A stretch of 64,000 nt of DNA. It comes from Pseudomonas frederiksbergensis (lineage in GTDB: Bacteria > Pseudomonadota > Gammaproteobacteria > Pseudomonadales > Pseudomonadaceae). Below are positions 50,126-59,277 of the stretch, piece by piece. Below the pieces are notes generated by a model, which saw nothing but the letters and a program-made list of their open reading frames with translations, was not told the origin of the DNA and did no database searches. Position numbers and translations under genes: made by a program. How positions within the stretch are numbered: position 1 is the first letter of the stretch; the number at the start of each line of letters is the position of its first letter. Location of the stretch: NCBI RefSeq assembly GCF_003732275.1, contig NZ_MOBM01000038.1, positions 620,001-684,000 on the forward strand, in the 5' to 3' direction.

Positions 50126-51346
50126 CTAGTCATTGGGCAGCAACCCTGTGAGTAACAATACCGTCGCGAATCCCGGAACCGGCGGGGTCATCCAGCGCCG
50201 CGCGCGACCATGACCGAATGACTGCACCTTGGCGGCAGCCACCAGCGTGTCGAGGGCTCGTTGCACGGTGCGCTGACTGGCGCCAAGCGCCAACGCCAGG
50301 GCCGAACTCGACCACGATTCGCCGTCGGAGAGGAAGGCGAGCAGCGTCGCATGCTGCTCTTCGACAGGCCGCGCCAGCACCACGACGTCACGCGCATCGT
50401 GCGGCACCAGCGCAAACCCTCGCGGGGTCGCGACGACGTCGGCGATCTGGTGCAGCGCCGCGCGCAACCGCCCGAGTTCTACGCGCAACCGCGCGCGATA
50501 GGAGTCATCCGCGAACTTCATCCGAAAGGCGCGCGCAATCAGCGTCTCCCTCGGCACGTCGGCGGGCCACGCTTCGCCCAACGCCCGGGCGAGTGCGAAT
50601 AGCACCGGCCGCCGGGCGAGTGAAACCGCCGAGCCTGCGTCGCGCACGACATACCGGCACGCGTCCACGACCAGCGTCGGGGATGCCAATAAGGCTTCAA
50701 TTTCATCGAGCAGCAGCGGCCGTTCCTGGCCACCGACAATCAGCCGCGCCGCCGGCGTGTCGAGGATGCGGGCGGCGTTTTCGACCTCGGCCGTCAACGC
50801 GGGGATAGCGGCGTGTTGTGCGGCACGCTCGGCCCGTTCGAGTGCAACGCGCGCCGCTTTTGTTTGCAGGCGGCGCATCGCGATGCCCGCCACGACCAGT
50901 TCGTAGGCCGCTCTCGATGCGGGTGGTAACGGCGTCGGATCGAGCTCGGCGAGTCGGTGTTCAGCCTCGTCAAGGTGCCCGATCAGCAACAAGCGGCGGA
51001 TCTCGAGGTACCGCGCATGGGCGGCGTTGACCCCATCGCCGTGTGCCTGAAGTGTCGCTCGCGCGGCGTCGAGTGCCTTGGTTGGCCAGTTCAGGTCCCG
51101 CGAGGCGAGCGCGATTTCGGCCTCGGCGACGACACATCGCGCCCGGGCCAAAGCCTCTTTCGGCCCGAAAGCACGTGCGGCGCTGCGCACCAGTGCCTTC
51201 GCTCGCACAAGGTCACCCAACTGCGCCATCGCGATGCCGCGAAGCGCGAGGGCTGGCGCATCGTCGCGCAAGGCGATGCGGTTCAGCGCGCCGAGGGGAT
51301 CACCCGCCGCGAGCGCACGGGCCGCTGCCGTGATCAGCGATTCCAT
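50126..51346 (-). CDS. helical-repeat (TPR-like) protein with C-terminal winged helix, regulator
   Basis: 406 residues from the ATG at 51346 (an in-frame GTG 27 nt upstream is possible). Residues 1-200 are Ala/Arg-rich helical repeats (LGDLVRAKALVRSAARAFG), like TPR/SARP-type. Residues 255-320 resemble an OmpR/SARP winged helix (ETLIARAFRMKF, YRARLRVELGRLRAAL), and 345-395 a MarR-like helix-turn-helix (SSALALALGASQRTVQRAL). Very G+C-rich. A transcription regulator of unknown ligand, probably controlling the propeller gene. Confidence 0.65.
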   Translation of the reverse strand: MESLITAAARALAAGDPLGALNRIALRDDAPALALRGIAMAQLGDLVRAKALVRSAARAFGPKEALARARCVVAEAEIALASRDLNWPTKALDAARATLQAHGDGVNAAHARYLEIRRLLLIGHLDEAEHRLAELDPTPLPPASRAAYELVVAGIAMRRLQTKAARVALERAERAAQHAAIPALTAEVENAARILDTPAARLIVGGQERPLLLDEIEALLASPTLVVDACRYVVRDAGSAVSLARRPVLFALARALGEAWPADVPRETLIARAFRMKFADDSYRARLRVELGRLRAALHQIADVVATPRGFALVPHDARDVVVLARPVEEQHATLLAFLSDGESWSSSALALALGASQRTVQRALDTLVAAAKVQSFGHGRARRWMTPPVPGFATVLLLTGLLPND

Positions 51347-51431
51347 CTGAAGCGCGCCACCTGCCACCCCCACCGTTCGATGCCCGCTGATCAGTCTATC
51401 TCACGACCGCCGGGCCGCACGCCGATGACGG

Positions 51432-52286
51432 TCAAGCCCTTCGCGTGGAGCAATACTCCACAATCAGCTGAGTGAGCGCTGCGACAATCGTCTGATCCGC
51501 TTCAGCAGAGGTAAACAACCGAAACTGCGCAGCCGGCAAATCCGGCAACCCTTGCTCCAGCCCCAGAGCCGCCAGTCCTTGCCCCAATTGACTGACCGCC
51601 ATGGGCGCCACCGCGAAACCCGCCAATGCCGCCGCCCGCAACCCGGCGGTGCTGGTGCATGACATCGCCGTACGTTGGGCGATCCCCGCCTGAGCCAGCC
51701 GCCTCAGCGCTATCTCACGATAAGGACAGGGCGCAGGGAACAGCGCCAGCGGCAACGGTGTCGGTAACCGGGTGACGGGTTGCGCCGACCAGGCCCACAC
51801 CAGCGGTTCTTGCCACAGTAGCAACCCTGCTTCACTGGTTTCGCACAGAGAACCGATGACCAGCTCAAGATCGCCTTGCTTCATCAGGTTCAGCAATGTG
51901 CCAGGAATACCCACCTGCACGTCGATTTCCATGCCTGGGTACTGCGCCGCGAAATCCTGAAAAGCCCGCAGCAATCGCGCTTCGACAAAATCCTCCGACA
52001 CCCCGATCCGCACCCGCCCGTGAAACGGTGTGCGCGTCAGTTGCGCCCAGGCATCACGGTTCAACGCGAGGATCGTCCGCGCATAAGCGATCAGGCGCTC
52101 GCCATCGGGCGTCAATTGCTGGGAACGGGTCGTACGCTTCAACAGCGGTTTACCGATCTGTTCTTCCAGTCGCCGCAAATGACCGCTGACCGCAGATTGA
52201 GTCAGGTGCAGCTTGTCGGCTGCGCGGCTGAAACCATCTTCATCGACGACGGTGACAAAGGTTTTTAACAACAGCACATCGAACAT
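51432..52286 (-). CDS. LysR-family transcriptional regulator
   Basis: 284 residues: N-terminal HTH (LKTFVTVVDEDGFSRAADKL, SQSAVSGHLRRLEEQIGKPL) and effector domain (HGRVRIGVSEDFVEARLL). Divergent from an azoreductase-like gene with an unusually rich operator region between them (two nested inverted repeats), so it almost certainly controls that gene. Confidence 0.88.
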   Translation of the reverse strand: MFDVLLLKTFVTVVDEDGFSRAADKLHLTQSAVSGHLRRLEEQIGKPLLKRTTRSQQLTPDGERLIAYARTILALNRDAWAQLTRTPFHGRVRIGVSEDFVEARLLRAFQDFAAQYPGMEIDVQVGIPGTLLNLMKQGDLELVIGSLCETSEAGLLLWQEPLVWAWSAQPVTRLPTPLPLALFPAPCPYREIALRRLAQAGIAQRTAMSCTSTAGLRAAALAGFAVAPMAVSQLGQGLAALGLEQGLPDLPAAQFRLFTSAEADQTIVAALTQLIVEYCSTRRA

Positions 52287-52347
52287 AGTTCTATTCGTGA
52301 TTAATGGCTTATTTATTCACGATTTATATTCCAAATAAAACTATGTT
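52282..52347. promoter_or_regulatory. nested inverted repeats in the LysR/azoreductase intergenic region
   Basis: Outer: AACATAGTT (52282-52290) and AACTATGTT (52339-52347), perfect. Inner: TCGTGA (52295-52300) and TCACGA (52317-52322), perfect. The outer left arm overlaps the LysR start codon. This fits binding of a LysR tetramer at two sites and autoregulation. Confidence 0.55.
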
Positions 52348-52379
52348 GCAATGATCCAACTTCCCGTCCGAGACACGCC

Positions 52380-53021
52380 ATGACCACCCTTCTGCATATC
52401 GAATGCTCCCCGCGCAAACAGCGATCGGCCTCCCTTGAAGTCGCCCGCAGCTTCATTGCGCGCTATCAAGAAAATACCCCGGACACCGAAATCATCACCC
52501 TCGACCTTTGGAACAGGGTTCTGCCGGAATTCGATGAGCTGGCAATGGACGCCAAATACGCCGGGCTCAATGGCACGTCCTTGACCCCGGCGCAGCAAGA
52601 CGCCTGGAACACCTTGAAAGATCTGGCCGCGTACCTGCACCGCGCAGACGTCCTGGTGATGTCCGTACCGCTGTGGAATTTCAGCATCCCGTACAAACTC
52701 AAACACTTCATCGACTTGGTGTCGCAGAAAGACATTTTGTTCAGCTTCGATCCGGAACGCGGTCTGGAAGGCATGCTGCACAATAAAACCGCCGTGGTGA
52801 TGTACGCCCGCGGCCTGGATTTTTCGGCGCAATCGATCACACCAGCGGAGCGCTTCGACTTTCAGAAGCCCTACGTGGAAGCCTGGCTGCAATTTATCGG
52901 CGTGAGCGATGTGCATTCGGTGATTGTCGAGAAAACCATTCTGGGGGAAGACGTTGACCTGAGTGCGCGCAAGGCCGCGACTCAGCAGGCCGTGAGGCTG
53001 GCAGATAGTCTCGTGCTGTAA
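52380..53021 (+). CDS. FMN-dependent NAD(P)H azoreductase/quinone reductase (AzoR-like)
   Basis: 213 residues. LLHIECSPRKQRSASLEVA is the FMN phosphate-binding loop of AzoR; VLVMSVPLWNFSIPYKLKHFIDL is the second conserved stretch. It reduces quinones or azo compounds with NAD(P)H. Followed 32 nt later by a RidA-family gene, suggesting an operon for a reactive compound. Confidence 0.88.
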   Translation: MTTLLHIECSPRKQRSASLEVARSFIARYQENTPDTEIITLDLWNRVLPEFDELAMDAKYAGLNGTSLTPAQQDAWNTLKDLAAYLHRADVLVMSVPLWNFSIPYKLKHFIDLVSQKDILFSFDPERGLEGMLHNKTAVVMYARGLDFSAQSITPAERFDFQKPYVEAWLQFIGVSDVHSVIVEKTILGEDVDLSARKAATQQAVRLADSLVL

Positions 53022-53053
53022 ACTGACCTACCCCCTCAAACAAGAGATCCCCC

Positions 53054-53434
53054 ATGGCAAACCACGACATCACCTTTCTCCCCGACCCAGACCCGGAATC
53101 CATCTCTTCCGACGTCGCCGGTTTCGGCGGCCTGCTGGTCTCCACTCAGATCCCTACCCGCGCCGACGGCAGTCTGGAGCTGGGCGGCATCGCCGAGCAG
53201 AGCGAATGCACTCTGCAAGCACTCAAGGTGGCACTGGAGCTTGCCGGCAGTTCCATGGATCGGGTTCTGCATCTGACCATCTACCTCACCGACATGGCTG
53301 ACCGCGCCGCTTTCAACGAGGTCTACAAGCGCTTCTTCGCCAAGCCCTGGCCGGTTCGCGCCGCTGTTGGCGTGGCGTCCCTGGCGGTCGAAGGTATGCG
53401 CGTGGAAGTCACCGCGATGGCGGCCAAGGGCTGA
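53054..53434 (+). CDS. RidA-family protein
   Basis: 126 residues. STQIPTRADGSLELGGIAEQ, TLQALKVALELAGSSMDRVLHLTIYLTD and the end VRAAVGVASLAVEGMRVEVTAMA are the RidA/YjgF signature, including the arginine (VRAAV) used for enamine/imine hydrolysis. Probably removes reactive imines produced in the same context as the azoreductase. Confidence 0.87.
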   Translation: MANHDITFLPDPDPESISSDVAGFGGLLVSTQIPTRADGSLELGGIAEQSECTLQALKVALELAGSSMDRVLHLTIYLTDMADRAAFNEVYKRFFAKPWPVRAAVGVASLAVEGMRVEVTAMAAKG

Positions 53435-53543
53435 GTCCGCGGACTTGTCCGGTGGCCCCGCTCCTGCGAGCGGCTACCACCGGGCCATTCCTGACGGCAG
53501 ATTTTGCGCCGTCGGGAGACCCTCGCCGGGACTCAAAAAGCGG

Positions 53544-54527
53544 CTATTTGACCAGCCGTTTTTCCTTGGAAGGCCTGTAGCCAAAGTACGAGCTATAGCA
53601 CTTGCTGAAATGACTGGGCGACACAAAGCCACAGGCAACCAACACATCTACCTGTGACAGCTCTGTGTGCTGAAGCAGTCGACGCGCTTCGGTGATGCGC
53701 AGCTCCATGTAATATCGCTGCGGCGTTGTCCCGAGTTGCTCCTTGAACAAGCGTTCGAGTTGTCGCCGGGAACGGCCGGCGTAGACCGCCAGCTGCTCCA
53801 ACTCCAAAGGCTCTTCGAGGTTGGCGTCCATCAGCTTGACCACCTCTCGCAACGGCGCGCTCACACAGATATTTTCAGCCGGTTTGATGCGCCGGTAGCG
53901 AGACTCCTCGAAAGCGAGAATGTCCTCGATTCCCTCGACCAGGGCTTTATCGTGCAGTTCCTTGATCCAGTCCAACGCCATATGAAATGCGCCAGACGGA
54001 CTGGACGCGGTGAGCCGGTCTCGGTCGATGACATAGGGCTCACTGGTGACATGCGTCGCCTTGGAGATTTCCGCGAGTGCGGGACGATGTTCGGGGTGAA
54101 TGGCGCAACGGTATCCATCGAGCAAGCCTGCGCTGCCCAGGAACCATGCCCCATTCCACAACCCGGCCAGACTGACGCCCTGATCTGCCGCCGTTCGCAA
54201 CAGGCTGATGAACTCATCAGTCGCCTTCAGTTCTGTCCTGTAGCCACCGCAAATGACCAGCAGGTCCAGGTCGTGAATGGCTGAAGAATCGATACGTGCA
54301 TCCGGCCGAATGACCAGGCCCAGATCGCTGATGACCTCCCCCTCATTCAAGCCGAACGTTCGGGAAGAGAACAAGCCGGGGCGCAGAAGATTCGCGGTGA
54401 CGATCGTATCCAGCGCTTGCGTGAACGCGGGCAGCGAGAAATGCTCGAGCAGCAAAAAGCCCGCTCGAGTCATTCGAGCAGGCTCGCCAGGATTTTCATT
54501 CAGATAGCGGAGGTTTTTCCCCTTCAT
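53544..54527 (-). CDS. AraC-family regulator with DJ-1/GATase domain (GlxA-type)
   Basis: About 327 residues. Start at 54527 is uncertain (GGAGG is only 1-2 nt before it); the next Met is at 54473. Residues 20-190 are a DJ-1/PfpI-like domain in which the nucleophile elbow reads AGLWNGAWFLGS, with Trp where Cys is normal, so it is a sensor rather than an enzyme. Residues 225-320 carry two AraC helix-turn-helices (LEQLAVYAGRSRRQLERLFKEQLG; CGFVSPSHFSKCYSSYFGYRP). GbdR/ArgR/CdhR relatives control amine or betaine catabolism. Confidence 0.82.
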   Translation of the reverse strand: MKGKNLRYLNENPGEPARMTRAGFLLLEHFSLPAFTQALDTIVTANLLRPGLFSSRTFGLNEGEVISDLGLVIRPDARIDSSAIHDLDLLVICGGYRTELKATDEFISLLRTAADQGVSLAGLWNGAWFLGSAGLLDGYRCAIHPEHRPALAEISKATHVTSEPYVIDRDRLTASSPSGAFHMALDWIKELHDKALVEGIEDILAFEESRYRRIKPAENICVSAPLREVVKLMDANLEEPLELEQLAVYAGRSRRQLERLFKEQLGTTPQRYYMELRITEARRLLQHTELSQVDVLVACGFVSPSHFSKCYSSYFGYRPSKEKRLVK

Positions 54528-54758
54528 GCCTCCGCTGAATTGACGTCGTTCGATCAATGTTCGGCCCACTCGGTTACGTTAACCAACCTGTCATTTGGTG
54601 CGCTAATAAAGCGTAATGCTAACGGCAAAAGCTCAAAAAGCCCTAGCGCCATTATGCGATCGATCAGGCCAGTTGAAAGCCGTGAAGAAGGGGGTCTTTA
54701 TCATCGAACTCCCTCCTTACCGCTGAATCCAATATGTAGGCCAATGGAGGTGAGCGAA

Positions 54759-54980
54759 ATGAACAATGATCACCGTGTTAATGACGACGAATCAGAAACG
54801 ACCTCGAACGTCCCGCCTGCCGATACGTCTGGCAAACCCGTCGATGTGGTCGAAGGAGAACTTGAGGACAGCGATAATGACGTCGAAGGAGTAAATCAAA
54901 CTCACGCCCAGGAGCTGGAGGCTGAAGAGCTCAGGCGAAAAATAGCGGAGATAGAACGCAAGGTGGCGGATGGTAATTAG
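54759..54980 (+). CDS. small acidic hypothetical protein, 73 aa
   Basis: GGAGGTGAG lies 8 nt before the ATG at 54759. Strongly acidic, low-complexity N-terminal half (VVEGELEDSDNDVEG) followed by a C-terminal helix that looks coiled-coil (LEAEELRRKIAEIERKVA). No family recognised; a chaperone-like or nucleic-acid mimic role cannot be shown. Gaps on either side (54570-54758 and 54981-55104) show no gene. Confidence 0.5.
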   Translation: MNNDHRVNDDESETTSNVPPADTSGKPVDVVEGELEDSDNDVEGVNQTHAQELEAEELRRKIAEIERKVADGN

Positions 54981-55104
54981 CAAAATACCCGAGGGGCGAG
55001 ACCTTCGGATCGCTTCGTTCACCGGGCATTAGAGAGATTGCAGCGGCCATCATCACACAGGTAGTATTGAGAACGATTTACACTAACATCTGGAAAAACG
55101 ACCG

Positions 55105-55611
55105 GTGCACTCTCTCCCGACCAGCAAGCTGGGCTTCTTTTTCAGCGACCACCATCGTTGGCTGCTGCAGCATATTCAGCGGCGTCTACGCAATCGCGCG
55201 GATGCCGAAGATACCGTCGGCGATACGTTTTACCAGATGCTGGTGGCCCGCGTTGACCCCGACAGCATCGAACAACCTCGTGCGTACCTTTCAACGATCG
55301 CTCGACGGCTGATTTACGATCGTCATCGCCGGCGCAAGTTGGAGTTAGCTTACCTGGAACGCCTGTCTACGCTGCCCGAAGCGCTAGCACCCTCCCCCGA
55401 AGAACAGTTGCAGTTGATCCAGGCGCTGGTCGCGATCGACCGGGCGCTCGACGGTTTGCCTGTTGTGGTCAAGGCGACTTTCCTCTACAGCCAACTGGAC
55501 GGTCTGAGTTACGTGGCTATTTCGCACAAGCTGGGGCTGTCGGAACGCACGGTCAGCCGCTACATGAAACAGGCATTGCAGCAGTGCTACCTGAGCGAAT
55601 TATCGCCATGA
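55105..55611 (+). CDS. fecI: ECF sigma factor (FecI/FpvI type)
   Basis: 168 residues from the GTG at 55105. Region 2 (RRLRNRADAEDTVGDTFYQML) and region 4 (GLSYVAISHKLGLSERTVSRYMKQAL) are typical of iron-starvation ECF sigma factors. Operon with the anti-sigma gene: its stop overlaps the next ATG. It should transcribe the TonB receptor gene at 56666. Confidence 0.87.
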   Translation: MHSLPTSKLGFFFSDHHRWLLQHIQRRLRNRADAEDTVGDTFYQMLVARVDPDSIEQPRAYLSTIARRLIYDRHRRRKLELAYLERLSTLPEALAPSPEEQLQLIQALVAIDRALDGLPVVVKATFLYSQLDGLSYVAISHKLGLSERTVSRYMKQALQQCYLSELSP

Positions 55612-56576
55612 GCAAGCCGCGCCTGGATCCTGTCAGTGAGCAGGCCATTGACTGGATGGTGAGGCTGCGCGCCGGTACGCCCGATGCCGTACTGCAAGAG
55701 CGTTTCAACGCGTGGCTGGTTATGGATCCTGCGCACGCTCAGGCCTGGGCAACATTGCAGGAATGTCTCGGTGGTTCCTTCAACACGGTTCGCGCGCTGG
55801 ATCGACGGGTGCCCGGTCAAGCCGGTGAAGCCCGCCAACTGTTGCTGCAGCCCCATGGTTCGCGCCGCGACGCACTCCGTGTGATCGCCGGCTTGGGTTT
55901 GCTCGGGGGCGGCTTGTGGCTGGCTGCTCGCAGTCCGCTGGGCGACTCGCTACTGGCTGATCTGCACACCGGAACCGGAGAGCGTCAGCACTTCAATCTG
56001 GCCGACGGCAGTCGCCTGAGCCTGAACGCCGACAGTGCGGTGGACCTGTACTTCGATGACAAGCAAAGGCTGGTGGTGCTGCGCCGTGGAGAGCTGGTGA
56101 TTCAGGTAGCCGCCGATCCCCAACGTCCGCTGCGCGTGCGTACCGCACAGGGTGAAATACGTGCACTGGGCACTCGTTTCCTGGTTGCTAAGGAGCAGGA
56201 CGCCAGTCGAGTGGTGGTGCTGCAGCATTCGGTCGAAGCTCGGCTGTTCAACGGTCCAACGCTTGATCTGCAAGAAGGTCAGTCAGCCTTGTTATATGAC
56301 CGGCAGATAATCCCCATTACCGGCGACCAGCGCCATCGCTCCGACTGGCTCAGCGGGCGGCTGAACGTGCTGGATGATCCACTGCATCAGGTCATCGACG
56401 CTCTACGCCCCTACAGTCGGGGCTTTGTACGGGTCGCACCCGAAGTTCGCAATTTGCGCGTCCAGGGCGTTTTCCCGCTCAACGACCCCGATCGGGCCTT
56501 CACCGCCCTGGCCGAAACCCTGCCAATACGCGTGGACCGCTACAGCCCCTGGGTGACGCTGATTCGTGCCAAATAA
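55608..56576 (+). CDS. fecR: FecR-family sigma regulator
   Basis: 322 residues; ATG overlaps the sigma-factor stop (ATGA). Cytoplasmic N-terminus with conserved Trp (AIDWMVRLRAG, AWLVMDPAHAQAW), one membrane helix (ALRVIAGLGLLGGGLWLA, about 90-108), then the periplasmic FecR domain (GTGERQHFNLADGSRLSLN) and a C-terminal secretin/STN-like part that touches the receptor. Confidence 0.88.
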   Translation: MSKPRLDPVSEQAIDWMVRLRAGTPDAVLQERFNAWLVMDPAHAQAWATLQECLGGSFNTVRALDRRVPGQAGEARQLLLQPHGSRRDALRVIAGLGLLGGGLWLAARSPLGDSLLADLHTGTGERQHFNLADGSRLSLNADSAVDLYFDDKQRLVVLRRGELVIQVAADPQRPLRVRTAQGEIRALGTRFLVAKEQDASRVVVLQHSVEARLFNGPTLDLQEGQSALLYDRQIIPITGDQRHRSDWLSGRLNVLDDPLHQVIDALRPYSRGFVRVAPEVRNLRVQGVFPLNDPDRAFTALAETLPIRVDRYSPWVTLIRAK

Positions 56577-56582
56577 TTTTTT

Positions 56583-56603
56583 TTGAAAATCACTCTCATT
56601 CGT
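56583..56603 (+). promoter_or_regulatory. Fur-box-like sequence before the receptor gene
   Basis: TTGAAAATCACTCTCATTCGT follows the 19-bp Fur pattern loosely (AT-rich with ATCA/CATT steps) 63 nt upstream of the receptor start. It fits iron control of the receptor; weak evidence. Confidence 0.35.
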
Positions 56604-56665
56604 GTCCGGTTTTCATTTCTCGTCCCACCTATCTCCTGACACTTCCATACGATCAGGAGAATGCT

Positions 56666-59107
56666 GTGCTCAACCCGTGGTCCCACACCCTTTCCGTTGC
56701 CGTTGCCCTGGCAACCCTGACCAGCCCCACTCTGGCCCAGACGCAAAGCCTGACCTTCAACTTGCCAGCCGGCTCACTGGCGAGCACGCTGAATGCCATC
56801 GCCAGCCAAAGCGGGCATATCGTTTCACTGGAGCCTTCGCTGGTGCAGGGCAAACAGGCGCCGGTGGTGATCGGCCAGATGCTTGCTGAACAGGCGATGC
56901 ACGTGGCACTGACGGGTAGCGGCCTGCAGTTGCGGGTGACCGAGCAAGGCAACTTCAGCGTCGAGCCGGTCACGGACAGCAACGCAACGCTGCAACTGGA
57001 CATGACCAGTATCGTCGAGCACAGCGTCGATGCCACCACCGAAGGCTCGGGTTCCTATGCCGCGCGGTCGGTGACTATCGGCAAGGGTACGCACACGCTC
57101 AAGGAAATTCCGCAGTCGGTCACGGTGATGACCCGCAAACAAATGGATGACCAGGGCCTGACCGACCTCAAAGACGCAGCCAACCAGACCACCGGACTGG
57201 TTGGCGTTCAAGGCGTGGGCAAGGGCATGATTCTGACCTCTCGCGGTTTTCAGATCGATGACTGGCAGTACGACGGCGTGCCGATCCCGCGCAACACCTA
57301 CACGCTGGGCAATTGGGCCACGCAGGATCTGATCTTCTTCGATCGCATGGAGGTGCTGCGCGGCGCATCCGGATTGCTTCAGGGCACAGGCAGCCCCGGC
57401 GGGGCGATCAACCTGGTGCGCAAACGCGGCCAGAACGCACCGACCGTGACCCTCACCGGCAAGGCCGGCTCCTGGGATCACTACGGCCTGCAACTGGACG
57501 CCGGCGGGCCGCTGAACCAGACCGGCACCGTGCGTGGACGCTTCGTTGCCGACGAGGACCAGAGTGGTTCATTCATCGACTACGAATGGAGCAAGACCCA
57601 CTCGCTGTACGGCGCTCTGGATATCGATCTGCGCGACGACACCACCCTGGGCCTGGCGGTCAGCCGCTCCGACGCCGAATCGCGCCCGATGCTGCGTGGC
57701 CTGCCTCGCTACGCTAACGGCGACCCTGTTGACGTCTCGCGTTCAACCTACTCGGGCGCTCGCTGGAACCATTCGGACATCGACGTCACCACCGTCTATG
57801 CCGATCTGGAGCATCGTTTCAACGATGACTGGGCCTTCAAGGTCGGCGCAGTGCGCATGAGTGAAGAGAACAAATCCACCCACCAGCGGGTGCAAACCTC
57901 CGGGGCCGGCCTCAACGCCGACGGCAGTGGCATGCAATACGCCGATTGGGTCACGGACTTCGACTCCACCAAGATCGGTCTGGACATGAACCTGACCGGG
58001 CGCTTTGAAGCCTTGTCCATGCAGCAAGAAATCACGCTGGGCGGCAATTACGCCAAGATGACCACGGATGACCGTTACGCGCGAACCTTCAATAACACCA
58101 GCGATAGCATTTTCGAGATCGACCACGACCGCCCCGAAATCAGCTACGAAGGTTTGCTCAATACCGTTGGCGGCCGTGCGACCACCAGCAAGTACGACAT
58201 CCGTCAAAAAGGCCTGTATGGCAGCTGGCGAATCAAGCCATTCGAGCCGTTGACCCTGGTACTCGGCTCTCGGGTCAGCTGGTATGACTACAGTTACACG
58301 TCTGCGAACCAGGCGGCCTTTACCAACCTCTCTATCGCCAATACTCCAAGCGCCATGCACGAAACCGGGGAAGTCACGCCCTACGCCGGCATCGTCTATG
58401 ACCTGAGCCACGAATGGGCGGTCTATGCCAGCTACACCGACGTATTCGAACCACAGACCGCACGCACTGCGAGCGGCTCGGTGCTCAAACCGGTGATCGG
58501 CACCAACTACGAAATCGGCCTTAAGGGCGAGCTGATGGATGGCCGGGTCAACACCTCCCTCGCCGTGTTCCGCTACGACCAGGAAAACCGTGCCGTCAAC
58601 GACGTCGCCTCGGGTTTCGCCTGCGACGGCTGGTATTGCTCGACGGCCGCGGGGAAAGTTCGCAGCCAGGGGATCGAAGCAGAAATCAGCGGTGAAGTGC
58701 TCAGCGGTTTGCAATTGTTCGCTGGCTACACCTACAACACCACTAAATACCTTGAAGATCCGGTCGACGAAGGTAAAGTCTTCAGCCAATGGACGCCAAA
58801 ACACATGCTGCGGGTCTGGAGCGACTACCAGTTCAGTGGCGACTGGAACCGAGTCAGCACCGGTCTGGGCTTCACCACCCAAAGTCACACCCTGGGTTAC
58901 GAACGCACTTACCAGGTGCCAGGTTACACCGTATGGAACGCCCGCCTCGGGTACCAACTCTCCCCCGAGATCGGTCTGGCACTCAACGCCAACAACCTGT
59001 TTGACAAGTCCTACTACATGGCGGGATACAACCAACTGAATGGCAACAACAACTTTGGTGAGCCGCGAAACGTCATGTTCAGCGTAAAATACACCCCCTC
59101 GTTCTAG
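56666..59107 (+). CDS. TonB-dependent ferric-siderophore receptor with signalling domain
   Basis: 813 residues from the GTG at 56666 (AGGAGA upstream). After the signal peptide (cleavage near LAQTQ), residues 30-110 are the STN domain that signals to FecR; the plug starts at GKGTHTLKEIPQSVTVMTRKQMDD, and the 22-strand barrel ends in the canonical Phe (KYTPSF). The FpvA/FoxA-like length and the STN domain show a transducer-type receptor. The siderophore is unknown; no biosynthetic genes are adjacent. Confidence 0.88.
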   Translation: MLNPWSHTLSVAVALATLTSPTLAQTQSLTFNLPAGSLASTLNAIASQSGHIVSLEPSLVQGKQAPVVIGQMLAEQAMHVALTGSGLQLRVTEQGNFSVEPVTDSNATLQLDMTSIVEHSVDATTEGSGSYAARSVTIGKGTHTLKEIPQSVTVMTRKQMDDQGLTDLKDAANQTTGLVGVQGVGKGMILTSRGFQIDDWQYDGVPIPRNTYTLGNWATQDLIFFDRMEVLRGASGLLQGTGSPGGAINLVRKRGQNAPTVTLTGKAGSWDHYGLQLDAGGPLNQTGTVRGRFVADEDQSGSFIDYEWSKTHSLYGALDIDLRDDTTLGLAVSRSDAESRPMLRGLPRYANGDPVDVSRSTYSGARWNHSDIDVTTVYADLEHRFNDDWAFKVGAVRMSEENKSTHQRVQTSGAGLNADGSGMQYADWVTDFDSTKIGLDMNLTGRFEALSMQQEITLGGNYAKMTTDDRYARTFNNTSDSIFEIDHDRPEISYEGLLNTVGGRATTSKYDIRQKGLYGSWRIKPFEPLTLVLGSRVSWYDYSYTSANQAAFTNLSIANTPSAMHETGEVTPYAGIVYDLSHEWAVYASYTDVFEPQTARTASGSVLKPVIGTNYEIGLKGELMDGRVNTSLAVFRYDQENRAVNDVASGFACDGWYCSTAAGKVRSQGIEAEISGEVLSGLQLFAGYTYNTTKYLEDPVDEGKVFSQWTPKHMLRVWSDYQFSGDWNRVSTGLGFTTQSHTLGYERTYQVPGYTVWNARLGYQLSPEIGLALNANNLFDKSYYMAGYNQLNGNNNFGEPRNVMFSVKYTPSF

Positions 59108-59277
59108 CGACGAAGATGTGGCACTGACGCTATGGAGCTTCGGGTCGACTGTCACCCTTCGCAACAGATTGCAATTGGGCCAAAACCGGTCAATATCGCT
59201 CCTTTCGTCTACCCTCACAACGCGCCAGGCATGCTTGGCGCCTCGACACTCTTTCGTTAATACACCGGAGATTTTCC

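Noticed and set aside
57743..59218. 491-codon minus-strand frame opposite the siderophore receptor
   Set aside because: Antisense shadow; the plus strand has signal peptide, STN, plug and terminal Phe.
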